Shown piece by piece: positions 1-11,204 of a stretch of 64,000 nucleotides of DNA. A program made the position numbers and the translations under genes. Position 1 is the stretch's first letter; every line of letters begins with the position of its first letter. The notes below the pieces were generated by a model. It searched no databases. It worked only from the letters and a program-made list of their open reading frames with translations, and had not been told where the DNA came from. Source of the DNA: Chrysaora quinquecirrha (taxonomy: Eukaryota; Cnidaria; Scyphozoa; Semaeostomeae; Pelagiidae). Where the stretch lies: assembly GCA_014526335.1 (NCBI GenBank), contig JACTAT010000043.1:2391206-2455205 (forward strand), written 5' to 3'.

Positions 1-108
1 AGAAATTTGCTCCCTTTGGATCGTCTGCTGCTGCAATGAGTGAACTTCTTCTCGTATTATATTCCTCAATTCTTCTCGGTTCAGAATAATAATATTACTT
101 GACTGCAT
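1..108 (-). CDS. Possible partial ORF, unknown, runs off window start
   Basis: On the minus strand an ATG at 108-106 opens a frame that stays open to base 1 (36 codons). The predicted peptide is rich in E, R, L and Q, with hydrophobic residues spaced as in a coiled coil (for example NREELRNIIREEV). It lies just beyond the 3' side of the Harbinger transposase remnant, so it could belong to that element, but I do not recognise it. Length alone does not make it a gene. Confidence 0.15.
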   Translation of the reverse strand, partial: MQSSNIIILNREELRNIIREEVHSLQQQTIQREQIS

Positions 109-544
109 GCATTCTGTTTATTGCCTTGCTGGGGGTTGATTCTCATTTGAATCCGCTTGCCTTTGCTCTTCATTGTTCGTCGGTAAGGATGCACGGTCTG
201 CTTGCCCATTATGAAAATAATCAAAGAGCCTTTTTGCAATAGCTTCTCTCTTGCCCTAAGGGACATGAGCTCGTCTGGTTTACGATTTATGTTAGAAGAA
301 CGCTGCATTTTATTGTTCAGGGCGAAGAAATCGATATCAGTTTAAAAAAACCAACGTACTTCAACGAAAGCAGTAATAGACTGACGGGTCGGAGGGCAAT
401 GCCGTGGAAGACGTACCAACTGACGGGGTATAGGATAGAGGCTAAAGGGTGAAAACGAGGCTCACCTTTCTCCCTTAATCCACATTTACGCCGTGCTTAG
501 ATGCTGCGAACAATAAAAATCGTCCCGTTCCTTGGCCTCAAATC

Positions 545-1530
545 GTACTCTTACGGGGGCTCTTCAATTATGATGCAGACCCATTCAGGTGCCAGTTTTA
601 TCTCAGGATGGAGTACATGGAATCTTCTTTTCCAACGGCTAAACGTTTGCTCAATAACTACTTTTGTTTTGGTGTAAGCAATGTTATAATCGCTCATCTG
701 CTGAGGAGGATGGAGTGCCATAGGGTGTCATGAGATATGGGTTGCATGCATAGCCTGCGTCGCCAAGTAGGGTGCCACCGTCTAATGAATGTTTATTCGC
801 CTCATGGTATTCTTTTGCTGCTGATGTTCGAAATATATGACTGTCGTATAAACTTCCCGGCCAGCGAGCTATGACGTTGGTGAACATGCCTGCAAAAGTT
901 AAAATGAGCTAAATTTCAGTGAACAATTTTTGTTATATTCTATGTAGTTGTCACGTATAGTGTACAACATTTTGAGTGGAATAATACTTTTCTGACATCC
1001 TATAATCAAAGTAAACTACAAAAAACCGCTATTTGACTGATAGTTCAAAAATGATGTTTACAAATTTATTTAGAGTTGAAGCATGCGCAGCAAAAGTTGT
1101 TGAAAATAGTTTCTTAGATTTTTAAGTGTAAATATTCCGTATAGTAAATCAACTCATATCAAATGATGCACAGAGAATATACAGTAAATAAAATCAAAAC
1201 ATATTCAAATAATCCAACCTTTATGATCACAAACTCCTTGAACATTTATGGAATGGAAGCCTTTACGATTTCTTCGCCAGCAGTCTTGATACATTGAAAA
1301 ACACTCTTGACACTGTCGACTAATCTACGCCAATAGTATCCCCAATTACATGCAAGAGCTGTCACTCGCGTAAAATCGCAAAGCGATAAATAGTTAGTCG
1401 ATGGGTCGTAATCCATGATTTCTTTTAGTTTTCCTTTCTAATGCGTCTTCAATTCCAATCTAAGATGAAGTTTTTGACGTTTTTCCAAATCTATAGCGAG
1501 CGCGGAGCTGTTCGTCCGTAACGTCTAAAA
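545..1530 (-). pseudogene. Decayed PIF/Harbinger transposase (HARBI1-like)
   Basis: PIF/Harbinger transposases cut and paste their element with a DDE nuclease. On the minus strand the family's blocks occur in order. First comes an upstream block with DEQLRARYRFGKTS (near 1520-1480). Next is the helix-turn-helix-like block with LRFYAS, GDTIGV and STVSRV (about 1390-1310), broken by two in-frame stops. Then RKGFHSINVQGVCDH (about 1275-1225), and ARWPGSLYDSHIF with GDAGYACNPYLMTPYG (887-700). After a one-base frame change near 690 comes YNIAYTKTKVVIEQTF with RWKRRF (about 690-620). A GT-AG interval (1218-890) splits the middle at phase 1, and joining it restores the family reading CDHKGMFTNV. 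The segment that normally holds the first catalytic D is missing between the STVSRV and RKGF blocks. Stops, the frameshift and the deletion make this a fossil. No terminal inverted repeats were identified. Confidence 0.85.
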
Positions 1531-1552
1531 TATTTCTGTTCAGGTGATAATT

Positions 1553-2040
1553 CCGAGGCTCGGGGGGTAACTTAACAGTTTTGGGGGTACGGGGACATGC
1601 CATTATTTAGGGGTACTTTTTTCTGTAAAGAGCGGAATTATCGATATCGTTTTTAGAAGCATGTGCGGAATTTTGGGTACCATTTGAGGAAACATGCAGA
1701 ATTATGGGTACTAATCTGGAGAAATTTTGAAAAATTAAGCTTATCATTTACAAAATGTGCAGTCAGAATTGATAACTCTTTGGCCTATCAGCAAGGTTGC
1801 CCTTTAAACATTACTTGCTTTTCATCAGATGATTTTGTTGTCTTAAAATGTTCTTTGCTTTCCGGAAAATTGGGCATAACATTCATCATGTTTGCGGAAT
1901 TATGGGTGACAATTTTTATCAGGTTTGCGGAATTATGGGTCACAATTTTTCAGACGTGGGCGGAATTATGGGTCCAAATTTTGGACTGAAATGGCACGTC
2001 CCCGTCCAAAACTAGGCTCAGATAGCCTCCCCCTCGAGTT
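1553..2040. mobile_element. Candidate small inverted-repeat element with internal 14-bp repeats
   Basis: The left end (about 1570-1606, including GGGGACATGCCATT) and the right end (about 1987-2030, reverse complement including GGGGACGTGCCATT) form imperfect inverted repeats that share a flanking AGTTTTGG block. Between them the motif GCGGAATTATGGGT or a one-base variant occurs five times (near 1664, 1693, 1893, 1927 and 1960). The 108-codon plus-strand frame here is built from that repeat and looks spurious. No target duplication was recognised, so a MITE-like identity is inference. Confidence 0.35.
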
Positions 2041-3416
2041 CCAAGGACGTCCTTCTTGTAGCGGTACTACTTGATCATACAGTAATCCCGCCAGTTATTC
2101 TTTTGGATTTAATAATTGGTGAAAAATTAATAATGATGCAAAGCAGAATTACATTTAACCTACAGATAACTCCGGATTAATCGGGCAACGTAATCTAATC
2201 GGATTAAGCATTTTAATCAGTGATAAGCTATAGTAGAAGCTGTGAACAACCGGGTACTCGATCTTAATAACTTTCTTGTTACCCTCATTAAAAGGTTATA
2301 ATTTTTCCTCATAATCTTTTTACCTATATTTCCAATAATGCTGTAACGGATAATCACCGTGACAGTTTGATGAAAACTTTTCGATAGTCTTATGAAGAGA
2401 CATTGTTCTGTACTTAATTTGATAAAGTTATCAGCGAACCATTTAAGTTCACCGTCATTCCCCAACTTCATGGATAGTTCCAGAGAGTAACAAACTATTT
2501 ATTTTTATGTTAAAGAAAACATGGGAGCTCGAACCAAGGCATTGGGAACTTTGAAAGGTATATTTTAACCAACCTCGTCCCATGGGCCCCAAATCGGAGT
2601 TCCTCGAATCTCAACCGTCAAATCGAGTTTGGCCATGATATAGGCCACAAAATCTTCCAAAATACTGGCCATTTTGGCTTAGGCATAAAAACAAGATGTA
2701 GATTCCGAAAGCAGATGTTCTTAGAAAGGAAATGCAAAGAATTTCTTTGATAACTGTAAGGCAAGATACAGTATCTCATGTAGCATCATTTTTTGGTTTT
2801 TATAGATGTTATTCACATAGTTTTCGGCCTATTTTGGTGTGAAATTTTGAAGAAACTGTGACGTTCCATTAAAAATTTCTATTGTTTGAACAGCCAATCA
2901 AATTGCGAATAGACAAGGCCGATACAAGGGTCGAATATGTAGAGACCTATTCACCCTGGGAACGACGTTGGTTTTTAACATGTATTACTAAACTAAATCA
3001 ATTGATTTTAACCCTTTGCTGCCAGCTCTGCAAAACGCTTGAAACAATAAAAGAGCCTTGCGAATAAAACAATATACAGGAAATCATGCATGCTTAATGC
3101 AGTCAAACACTTGAACTATGTCATCTCCATTAGCTAAACCAATATTCCATTTTCTAGCAGCTGAATCGGGGCGTGCTGTGTATTGAAAGATAGACATAGG
3201 CCGTGAAGAAAAATAAAAATAAGTTGACCTATATGCTTAAATATCGGCCTTTCCATGATCTTTTCAAACTGTGAGAGACCGTTGGCCGCAAACAAAACGG
3301 TCTGTCATTTTTCTATGAAGTTTTGTGCCTCTTTTTGTGGCAAGAGATTACATCATTAATGCAGTGTGATGCAGGCGCATTTCACGTGAAAACACAAGAA
3401 AGCTCAGTTTACTTAC
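2041..3416. other. No recognisable gene; probably IFT140 intron 2
   Basis: This stretch follows the donor of the second IFT140 coding exon. I searched the minus strand for the next WD40 strand of the protein and did not find it. Short open frames here show no family resemblance. I see no clear repeat structure. Confidence 0.4.
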
Positions 3417-3638
3417 CATATCTGCAGACACAAGTTTTGAGCCGGATGGATTCCATTCAATGACCTTAACAGGTGACCTATGGTGCAGGCTTGTTTCATG
3501 CACTTCGTGGTCACTTTCGTTCCATACCAAAACCTCTCCATTGTCCCAACCAGCTGCAAGAATTTTCCTGGAAGGGTGCCACTTCATTGCAGAACATTTG
3601 CATGATCGTTGAATTGTCGAGTCTTCAAGGTTCTCACC
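3417..3638 (-). CDS. IFT140: IFT140 coding exon 2 (WD40 repeats)
   Basis: IFT140 is a subunit of intraflagellar transport complex A, which drives retrograde transport in cilia. Its N-terminal half is WD40 propellers. This minus-strand exon is 222 nt (74 codons) and encodes WHPSRKILAAGW, GEVLVWNE and WNPSGSKLVSAD, matching my recollection of the human protein's second and third WD strands (CWHPTRLVLAVGW, GEVTVFN, WSPSGNCLLSGD). The acceptor is TTCTAG before base 3638 and the donor is GTAAGT at 3416-3411; both junctions are phase 0. Its first residues (GENLEDST) continue the previous exon's YLDE as in human YLEQGEC. A stop lies just upstream in the intron, so the ATG at 3587 is internal and not a start. 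The next exon is not visible in the window. Confidence 0.92.
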
Positions 3639-3955
3639 CTAGAACAGATGGTCTTTTATAAGAATTACTAACTTTCAGTTATCAGGAAAATGGGGCTAAC
3701 AAGTCTTTATGTGCGTCAGTGGTGCCTGTGGAAACAATCGCGTCACCTGACTAAAATTTGCTTTACGAATCATTCTAAAATTCGTTTGATATCATTTTTA
3801 ACGTGTTTTGTCAGAAGTTTTTTCATGAAAATTAATAGGAGCATAATGACGACTGGAAGAAGCGTGCTTTCAAAATCATAATTCTCATTTACATCTACAA
3901 GAGTTTTTTTAGGGACAAATCTTAACTTTCTGAATAAGGCTAGACTAATGAGGCA

Positions 3956-5410
3956 TTTCAAAAACAGACGACATTTTGAACTTGTAAGACATGTTTCGAA
4001 TTACATTAATTCATCTTCAGTTACAATGTTGAACACTACAAAATTGTGAAATATAAAGGCAAAAATACATCATTATAATAACAAAGCGACACGTTGAAAA
4101 ACAAAAGCGTAACAAGATCGGTAAAGATTAATCAAAAAACTGTGAAAAGAAAGATAATGAGAACTAGAAAAACATAGTTACAAAGCTCAAAGGGATAAAG
4201 TTAAATTATAATGAAAAAGTTGCTTATTGAGGGTGGGTTTCTCCCAGTTAATATGTAGAGCTTCCTTAATTTTTAACTGAAAAGTGGTGTTAGAAGTATC
4301 TAAAATTTTAAAACAATCTGAGTTACAAAGAGGTCGGCAAGATGGGGACTCTTGCAGGTGCTTAAAGATGTGAGAATTCCTATCCCGGGATAGATGTTCA
4401 CGGACACGTGTTGCGAAATGTCGGCTGGTTTCACCAACATACGATGCAGAATTACATCCTGCGCAAACAAATTTGTAAACAACACGTGCCTTAAGTGATC
4501 CAGGGATGGAATCCTTAACCCCAAACAAGTTACGAATTTTAAAAGAAGTAAAAACAATCCGTATATCTAAATCTTTACAGTAACGATTAATTAAAGTTCT
4601 TATTTTACGCTGAGTCATATTAGAGTATGGTCCTATGAAAGGTAACTTAAAATAGCTAGTAGCGATGTTCTGTGAGGTGGCTGAAAGTTGTGATGATGGA
4701 GAAGAGTTATGGATCTTATCAATGTAGTTGTTAACTACCCTATCAATGAGATAAGATGGAAAAAGATTTTTCTTAAGAGTAGTAACGAGACTTTTAATAT
4801 CCTTATCAAAACCTAGCCAAGTGCTGTTAATTTTGTAAGTCCTATCAACTAAAGCCTTGATTAAACCAGTTTTGTAAGAAAACGAGGTGAAGCTAAGAGC
4901 AATGCGTTAGGATTACTGTTATCAATAAGAACATGTAAAAAAGGAATCTTGTTATCAACCTCCTTCTCCATAGTGAATCTAATATTAGGATGCTGTTTGT
5001 TAATAAAATCAAAGAAAAGTAAGGCGTCATTTTCGTTACGGAACAAACAAAATGTATCGTCCACGTAGCGGCGATAGAATAAGACATTAGGCCCTACATA
5101 AGATTCCAACCAAATCTTCTCATGGTGTCCCATGAAAAGATTGGCAAGAACCAGTGCTAATGGCGATCCCATGGCTACTCCATCGATCTGGTCATAATAA
5201 ACCCTTGAAATAAAAATGAGTTTGTGCTGTAGCGAAAATGAATAACTTTTAAGATCGGCCTTAGATATCTTAAGACTAGGATTACCTTCAGAAATGTACT
5301 TAACAGCGAGATCGACAGATTCTGCAAGTGGAATGTTAGTGAATAGGCTTTCAACATCGAAGAGACCATAAACTTATTAGAGGTAGAAAGGAAGTCTTAC
5401 TGTGTCTGAC
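3956..5410 (-). pseudogene. Penelope-like element A, 5'-truncated, RT plus GIY-YIG
   Basis: Penelope-like elements encode a reverse transcriptase followed by a GIY-YIG endonuclease. On the minus strand the frame fragments read NKFMVS (near 5375), GSPLALVLANLFMGH and YRRYVDDTFCLF (RT active-site YVDD, near 5060), and end in a GIY-YIG domain at 4500-4187. That domain has VYKFVCAGCNSASYVGETSR, a following R..EHL, and a terminal LNKQLFHYN. One-base frameshifts lie near 5355 and between the RT and GIY-YIG parts. The 5' half is missing: the copy begins about 5410, where element B starts on the other strand. The 3' noncoding part (4186-3956) carries the hammerhead-like motif. The sequence is clearly related to element B but not identical. 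Confidence 0.85.
3982..4026 (-). ncRNA. Hammerhead-ribozyme-like motif at the 3' end of element A
   Basis: Read on the minus strand, TTGTAA is followed by the core CTGAAGA, one extra base, a GAATT/AATTC stem with a 5-nt loop, GAAAC, AT, GTC, and then TTACAA. TTGTAA and TTACAA pair perfectly as stem I. The AC-AT-GT part makes the minimal stem III known from Penelope-like hammerheads, and GTC is the usual cleavage triplet. The single extra base after the core's last A departs from the canonical form. Activity is inferred. Confidence 0.6.
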
Positions 5411-7955
5411 TTTCGCAAATTGGAGAAGCTCTCCTTTCAAAATCTCGCAAGGCTAACCTGGATGTGAATTTTCTGAAGAACTGTCAAGGTTTCAATGTGT
5501 TCTTTGATCGTATTTTGAACCACTTTGAAATTCGTCTGCTTTCCTCTACCAAATACCTCAACTGGAGATGTTACTGCCATTCGTAAACGTCTACTGAGAA
5601 GTGCAGTTACGAAAAGATTTGAGGAACTGAGAAAGCTAGAAACTGTTCGTTCGATCGAAAAGGTAAAGGGTGTTCTTTCCTCTGTTGAGTTTTTCGTCAT
5701 CAAAAGGGTAGTAGATCATAACGTTAACCGAGAAGTATCCAAAGTTATCAAAACACATGAAAAGAAACTTAGAAATCTAACCAGGAATAAGATTCTACCT
5801 TTCACACCTAACGAAACCATTTCGAATATTTCAACCTATAAACTCACTGATGAAGAACAAGAAGCTCTGAAACTTGGTTTGACACACTCAATCGTCCCTC
5901 CTAGCATAAATAAAACTGACATTTTTGCATGTTTCGAAAATGTTCACCGGTCAATGCGTAGTCATCTTATTGATAAGGAACGAGAAGGAAGACTGAAAGC
6001 TGACCTATCCTATCTGGCTCATCTTTATGTGGCATCATATCGTCCCACTGTTACCGATCTCAAGAAACACAAAGTGCTGAAGAACCTCAGAAGAAATAAG
6101 GACATTGTCATTCTCAAACCGGATAAAGGAAATGGTGTAGTGGTGTTAAACAGGAACGATTATGATAACGGTATTTTTCAAATTAAAAACAATGCTAGTA
6201 AATTTAAGAAACTTGATGTCGACCCTACTATTACTAGAGAAGGCCAATTGCAGCGCTTTCTTAGGAATCTTAAAAACAAAGGTAAATTGGAAACAGAAAT
6301 ATATGATAAGGTTTATCCGTCAGGTTCACAACCAGCTAGGATTTATGGTCTCCCTAAAATGCATAAAACTAGGCCCCCTAACAGCGCTCCTCCTTTTCGT
6401 CCCATAGTATCTTCTGTAAGAACTTATAATTATGAGCTTGCTAAATTTCTTTGTAGTCTTTTGCAACCTCTTTTACCTAATGAGTACACCGTTTCAGATA
6501 CATTTTCTTTTGTAAATACTTTAGACACTGCTAATAAGTTCATGGTTTCTTTCGATGTAGAAAGCCTTTTTACTAATATACCTCTTCACGAGCCTATAGA
6601 TATCGCAGTCACTTATAATCTTGAAGGTAACTCTAATCTTTAGCTGTCTAAGGATGATCTTACTAAACTTTTCTCATTTGCCACAGCAAAAACACATTTT
6701 TTATTTAAGGGAGTCTTTTATGACCAGGTAGATGGGGTATCCATGGGCTCGCCCCTTGCCCCTGTTCTAGCTAATCTTTTCATGGGGCACCAAGAAAAGG
6801 CTTGGCTTGACAGGTACAAGGGCCCTCCTGTGCTTTATTATCGCAGATACGTGGATGATACTTTTTGCTATTTAATTCAGAACAGGATGCTTCTCTGTTT
6901 TTTGATTATATTAACAACCAGCACCCCAACATAAGATTTACCATAGAGAAAGAGGTGAATAAGAAGTAAGCTTTCCTTGATGTTTTAATCGACAACAAGG
7001 ATTCCGGGGATTCCTCCACCCCATAACATCAATTTACCGTAAGAAAACCTACACGGGCTTGTTAACTAACTATTTTGGTTTCACTTCTTTCTCCTACAAA
7101 TTGGGTCTTATTCGCACCTTGGTGGACACTGGACAGAACGTATAAGATAAATAATACTTTGTTAGGCTTCCATGAGGATTTAAAGAAACTTATATCTATT
7201 TTACAAAAGAAATTTTTCCCTACTAGATTAATTGATAAAGTCGTTAACAACTATTTGGATAAAGTTCAAGTCTCCGAGCAAATGGCTACGCCTCCTCAAA
7301 ATTCTGAAGGAACCACTCTTTATTTCAAGTTACCATATTTGAATTTGTCTAGCTTTGCTACCGTTCTCGTGTTGTTTACAAATTTTCTTGTGCGGGATGT
7401 AATTCCGTTTACGTTGGTGAAATCAATTGTCATTTCTCCACACGAGTTCGTGAACATTTATCTAGGGATAAGAATTCTCACGTATACAAGCATCTGCAGG
7501 GTTCTGAATCTTGTCGTAGTCTCTCAAACGAGAACTGCTTCAGTATTCTGGATTCTGCAGAAACGTTTTACCATCTTAAGATCAAAGAAGCTTTCCATAT
7601 TCTCTGGAAAAAGCCGGATTTAAATAAACAATTGTTTCATGTCAATTAAGGTTTGAACTTTTAATTTTCTTCCCTGTGTTGTTTTCGTGTTGTTCGTCAT
7701 GTGCCTTGAACAAATAATGTGTCTTTTACTATTGGTTAGTTTGTCATTAGCTACTATTGTATTTTTAAACTTTCAAATTTCAAATTTTAAGTTGCCTTTT
7801 GTATTTTCAAATATTGCAACGGTTTTTTGTAAAATTGCCAATTAATTTTGTTATAAATAATCACACAGTGTAAACGTTAATTTAACTGAAGATGGATGAT
7901 GAATCCGAAACATGTCTTTTAAGCTAAAATCTGTTGTCGTTTTTTTGAAACTGAT
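5411..7955 (+). pseudogene. Penelope-like element B, near full-length RT plus GIY-YIG, broken
   Basis: The main open frame (5525-6643) gives the N-terminal and palm regions: ILKPDKGNGVVVLN, ARIYGLPKMHK and FDVESLFTNIPL are Penelope-like RT motifs. An in-frame TAG at 6641-6643 ends it, but the homology continues through VSMGSPLAPVLANLFMGH and YYRRYVDDTFC (YVDD codons 6848-6859). After further frame changes comes a GIY-YIG domain (about 7370-7649) with VVYKFSCAGCNSVYVGE and KKPDLNKQLFHVN before a stop. Upstream of 5525 another frame holds NLDVNFLKNCQGFNVFF, which resembles the family's N-terminus, so the element starts near 5410. The 3' noncoding part ends with the hammerhead-like motif. There are at least one stop and three frameshifts, so it is not functional as it stands. 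Confidence 0.88.
7879..7924 (+). ncRNA. Hammerhead-ribozyme-like motif at the 3' end of element B
   Basis: The same order as in element A: CTGAAGA, one extra base, a GGAT/ATCC stem with a 5-nt loop, GAAAC, AT, GTC. The stem II sequence differs from element A yet still pairs, which supports a real fold. Stem I is weaker here (TTAA against TTTTAA, needing a bulge), so this copy may be inactive. Confidence 0.45.
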
Positions 7956-8588
7956 CTCAAGTCTCAATAACTTAAAATCACAAACCTTATAAGTTGGAGG
8001 TTCTTATGAGGCAGGGGCTTTCAGGGGAAGTGGTCAGAGAGGGGCAAGGGCTAGTCTGTGTATACTAAAATGGTAAATGCCATGGCAACCGATATTGCCT
8101 TAGTCACTCCTCTAAAGGTGCCAGTGGTATACTTTTCTGACTTTCAACCTGCTCAGCAGATTGTGGGGTAGCCGTGTCAGCACTTTTTGGTTTTCGACAA
8201 CAGATATCGCTGTTTGGCAGCTTCGATTGCGTCCCCTAATTTAGCTGATGTAGTCTTTTAAAATTTTGCTGTCGCTGATGACCTGCAAAGTGCAAAAGCC
8301 TGCCCGAAGCACCTGCAGCGCGCATTGGGGCAAGGGCTAGTTTTACATAATACTCATATCAGTAGATATTAATATGTGCCTAATAATTTCCATTTCGTCC
8401 TGGACGAACTTATAACTGGCCAACAAATGAACTAAATTGGCAACTATGACGTCAAATATGCAAATTCCACTATGTCAACTATCACCATATGCCACCTTCA
8501 TCAAAATAAAATTGATAGATATGAACAATAAAGCATTAAAACATTAAAAAGGATGGTAAATAATGAAAAATTCAGTTGTTTCAATTGT

Positions 8589-11204
8589 TTAATGTCTAAT
8601 TTTTCCAACAGCAGAAACTATTTCGATCTCATTGACGGCAACAACAACTTTAGGACGAACTGATCTCGAACCACGAACGCAAAGAATGGCAGATCTCAGG
8701 AGTTAAAATGAAAGTTTTGTTCTGATCCAGTGTACTACATTGCTTAACTCCAGATCCTTCTTGGCGGATAATTTGCTTGCAAGTTCACATAAAAATTTCT
8801 CATTTTCTCTACCACAACCTCCATAAGGGGTCAGTACTATCGGGCTAAACGAGCCATGTTCAATGTCGATTGCTCTGTGATTGTAGTGTCTTTTCTTTTC
8901 ATTTTCATTGGCGACGAAAGCAGTACCTAATTTCTGTGCGAGATGGCTTTTTGCAAAAGGGTTAAAACCCTTAAATCCATGAATGCAAGCTGACCTCTCT
9001 GCCAGAATCCTCGTGCGTTCACATCTAAGCGGGCATCATCTGTGGTGTTAGCATTATTTGGAAGACGCTCTCCGGAAAGTGGCTGTAGATGTGGTTCTAT
9101 TTGCACGTCATTGCACACTTCTTTCAACAAATAAGCAAGCGTATCTCTGATTTCGTCATGTCTCTGGTCGATAAATCCGCCTTTCATACAAGTCATCGCG
9201 GGATCCACGTCAAAGCGCTTGCCACAAGCACAAATATTAGGAAGGTACTTCAGAGGCCATCTTTATCTTAATCTTAAAGCATCAGAAAACTCTCGTTTAT
9301 TCAGACAAAAGTTTTCAGACTTCAGAGGAAGAGTAGTGAGCCAGCTAGAAGCCCCTTTCATGCATGCCAAGTCAATTGCTCTGAGTTTGTCCTTGCTCAT
9401 ATTTATTTTTAATTGATCAAGCAGTGTAGATTGTTCAGCTGCGCGAAATTTGATCATGTTTTTCCTCACTTCATTGGTTACATTTGGTATCTGACTTCGA
9501 TCTTGTCCTTGCAACTTAATTGCATTCGATAACGATGAAGTAATGGATCTCGAATTACTGTACTCAGAAGCTGCTAGCTTTGAAACGATTGGGAGTGCAA
9601 GACCCCCTTCCTTGACAAGTAAAGACAACAAAAGTCTTTCTTCTTCAGAGCATGAGTGGCCATCGGTAATAGCAGGGATGAAACGTGTGTCAAGAATATG
9701 ATCAAACTTCTTTAGCTGCTCACTGCATGAGGAATAACACGCATGTGATATGTTAGACGATATCTAAAACCACTAACGAAGGCAGCATATGCAGCTTGTG
9801 GCCCACTACGAGCAATGGTTGATAAAACACATAATTGCTCACTCCAGGAATCAATTAGGTTTGTCAAATATTCGTGTTGTCCAGCTTCGTTACCAACAAA
9901 TCCACCTAGATACTTTCGGCCAGCTACAGTTATTTTTATCTCTGTTTGTCAGAAAATTTCTTTTGCTTCCGCTTCTTTATCTTCTTTAACCACCAACCAG
10001 GACTTAGATGCGTTTGGGTAATAGCCTTATTTTGGACCATATTCTGCAATCATATCCCACCACAATTTAACCGATCGTAGAACACCTGAACCACCAAGGT
10101 CATCTGCGAAAGCAACATGTTTGATATCAGTATCATAAGGGTTTTTTATGAAGCTTAAGGGCGGAGTAATGCCAATTGCATATACAGGCATAGCCATAGG
10201 AGCATCCTGTGTCGTCCCTCCACTAAAAGCAATTTCCAGACCAACGATAACGAACAGACGTGATGGAGCACTGTAACAGTGTCCTGACATATGTTGATAT
10301 TTTAGGACACAGGTAATGAATGTTGTGCGGAAGTACGTTTCTGTTCAATGCGTTGACTGCATTATTTGCATCTACAAGTAGTAGAGCATCGTCGGACTCC
10401 TCATTGAAGATATCCGAAATGGCTTTGACTGCAGCTTCACACCCTGCATGCTGACCTGCGCATAACTGAAGATCCCCAGCACCATCTTGAATTTCTGGTT
10501 TTATCAGAGAAATTACACACTTGCCAATAATTCGCCTGAGTAGTTACCTCACCAACACCTATAAGACGAACGCCAGGACATTTGTCAAGTGGAATCAGCC
10601 GGCAAGCAGTATAAGCTTCAAGATCTGAGCTAACAGCTTGACTGACGTAGATATCCCAAGCAAAATGTGCGATCGCATTGCGCAGGCCCAACCCTACTTT
10701 GCCAAAGTTTTTTGACACAAGAATTCTTCTCCAGCCATCTGCGTCCGAACCAGAGGGTTCACTCGATCCTTTAGTGCGTAAAGCTGCTTTCATGACCGTA
10801 GTTTGATCAAGATTTTCGAAAAGCACTGGATCCACAAATGGCAGAGGTCCCTGTTTTAGCACCGAATCGTCTAAATCAGCTGCTATCGGATGTTTTTTCA
10901 CAAGTTCATCTATGGTTGACTGTGTGAGTGGCATTATACTTCCACGATTTGACTTATAAAGAAGTATTAAAGCTGAATTCACTTTCTCTTTAAGCATAAG
11001 CTTGGAAAACATTTTGGATAGCTTTTCTTCCGTTAGGTCATTATAAGGTGTACCTGACTTCAGCTTACTCTGAATCGTCCTTGCTTCTCGCATGATAGCA
11101 TCAAGGTCTCCAGACTCCCATAACTCTAACCGACGAGCTAGACACAAACTGTGCTGTTTTGAAGTAGACTTGTAACTTGGTTTCTGAAGAAGCAGAGCTG
11201 GCAT
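8589..11204 (-). pseudogene. Reverse-transcriptase element with restriction-like nuclease tail, broken
   Basis: About 870 codons on the minus strand, in several frames. The N-terminal part (11204-10545) ends with ACRLIPLDKCPGVRLIGVGE. After a frame change the RT core follows: LRRIIGK, LLLVDANNAVNALNR (motif A, near 10370), GGTTQDAPMAMPVYAIGI (motif B) and FADD (motif C, near 10110). The C-terminal part (9208-8930) has a Cys-containing KGGFIDQRHDEIRD, then EPHLQPLSGE and ARLDVNARGFW with FMDLRV, which looks like a PD-(D/E)XK restriction-like nuclease. The tail continues to a terminal TAA at 8589, with YGGCGRENEKF and CVRGSRS, and contains an internal TAA. I recall this protein family as common and mostly unnamed in cnidarian genomes. 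The nuclease call is inference from motif order; the closest known architecture is the restriction-like endonuclease of R2/NeSL-type non-LTR elements. It inserted in the IFT140 intron in sense orientation. Confidence 0.75.

Noticed and set aside
3587..3587. ATG at 3587 as the start of a short WD40 protein
   Set aside because: The frame continues upstream to a good splice acceptor, and the residues align with the middle of IFT140, so it is an internal Met.
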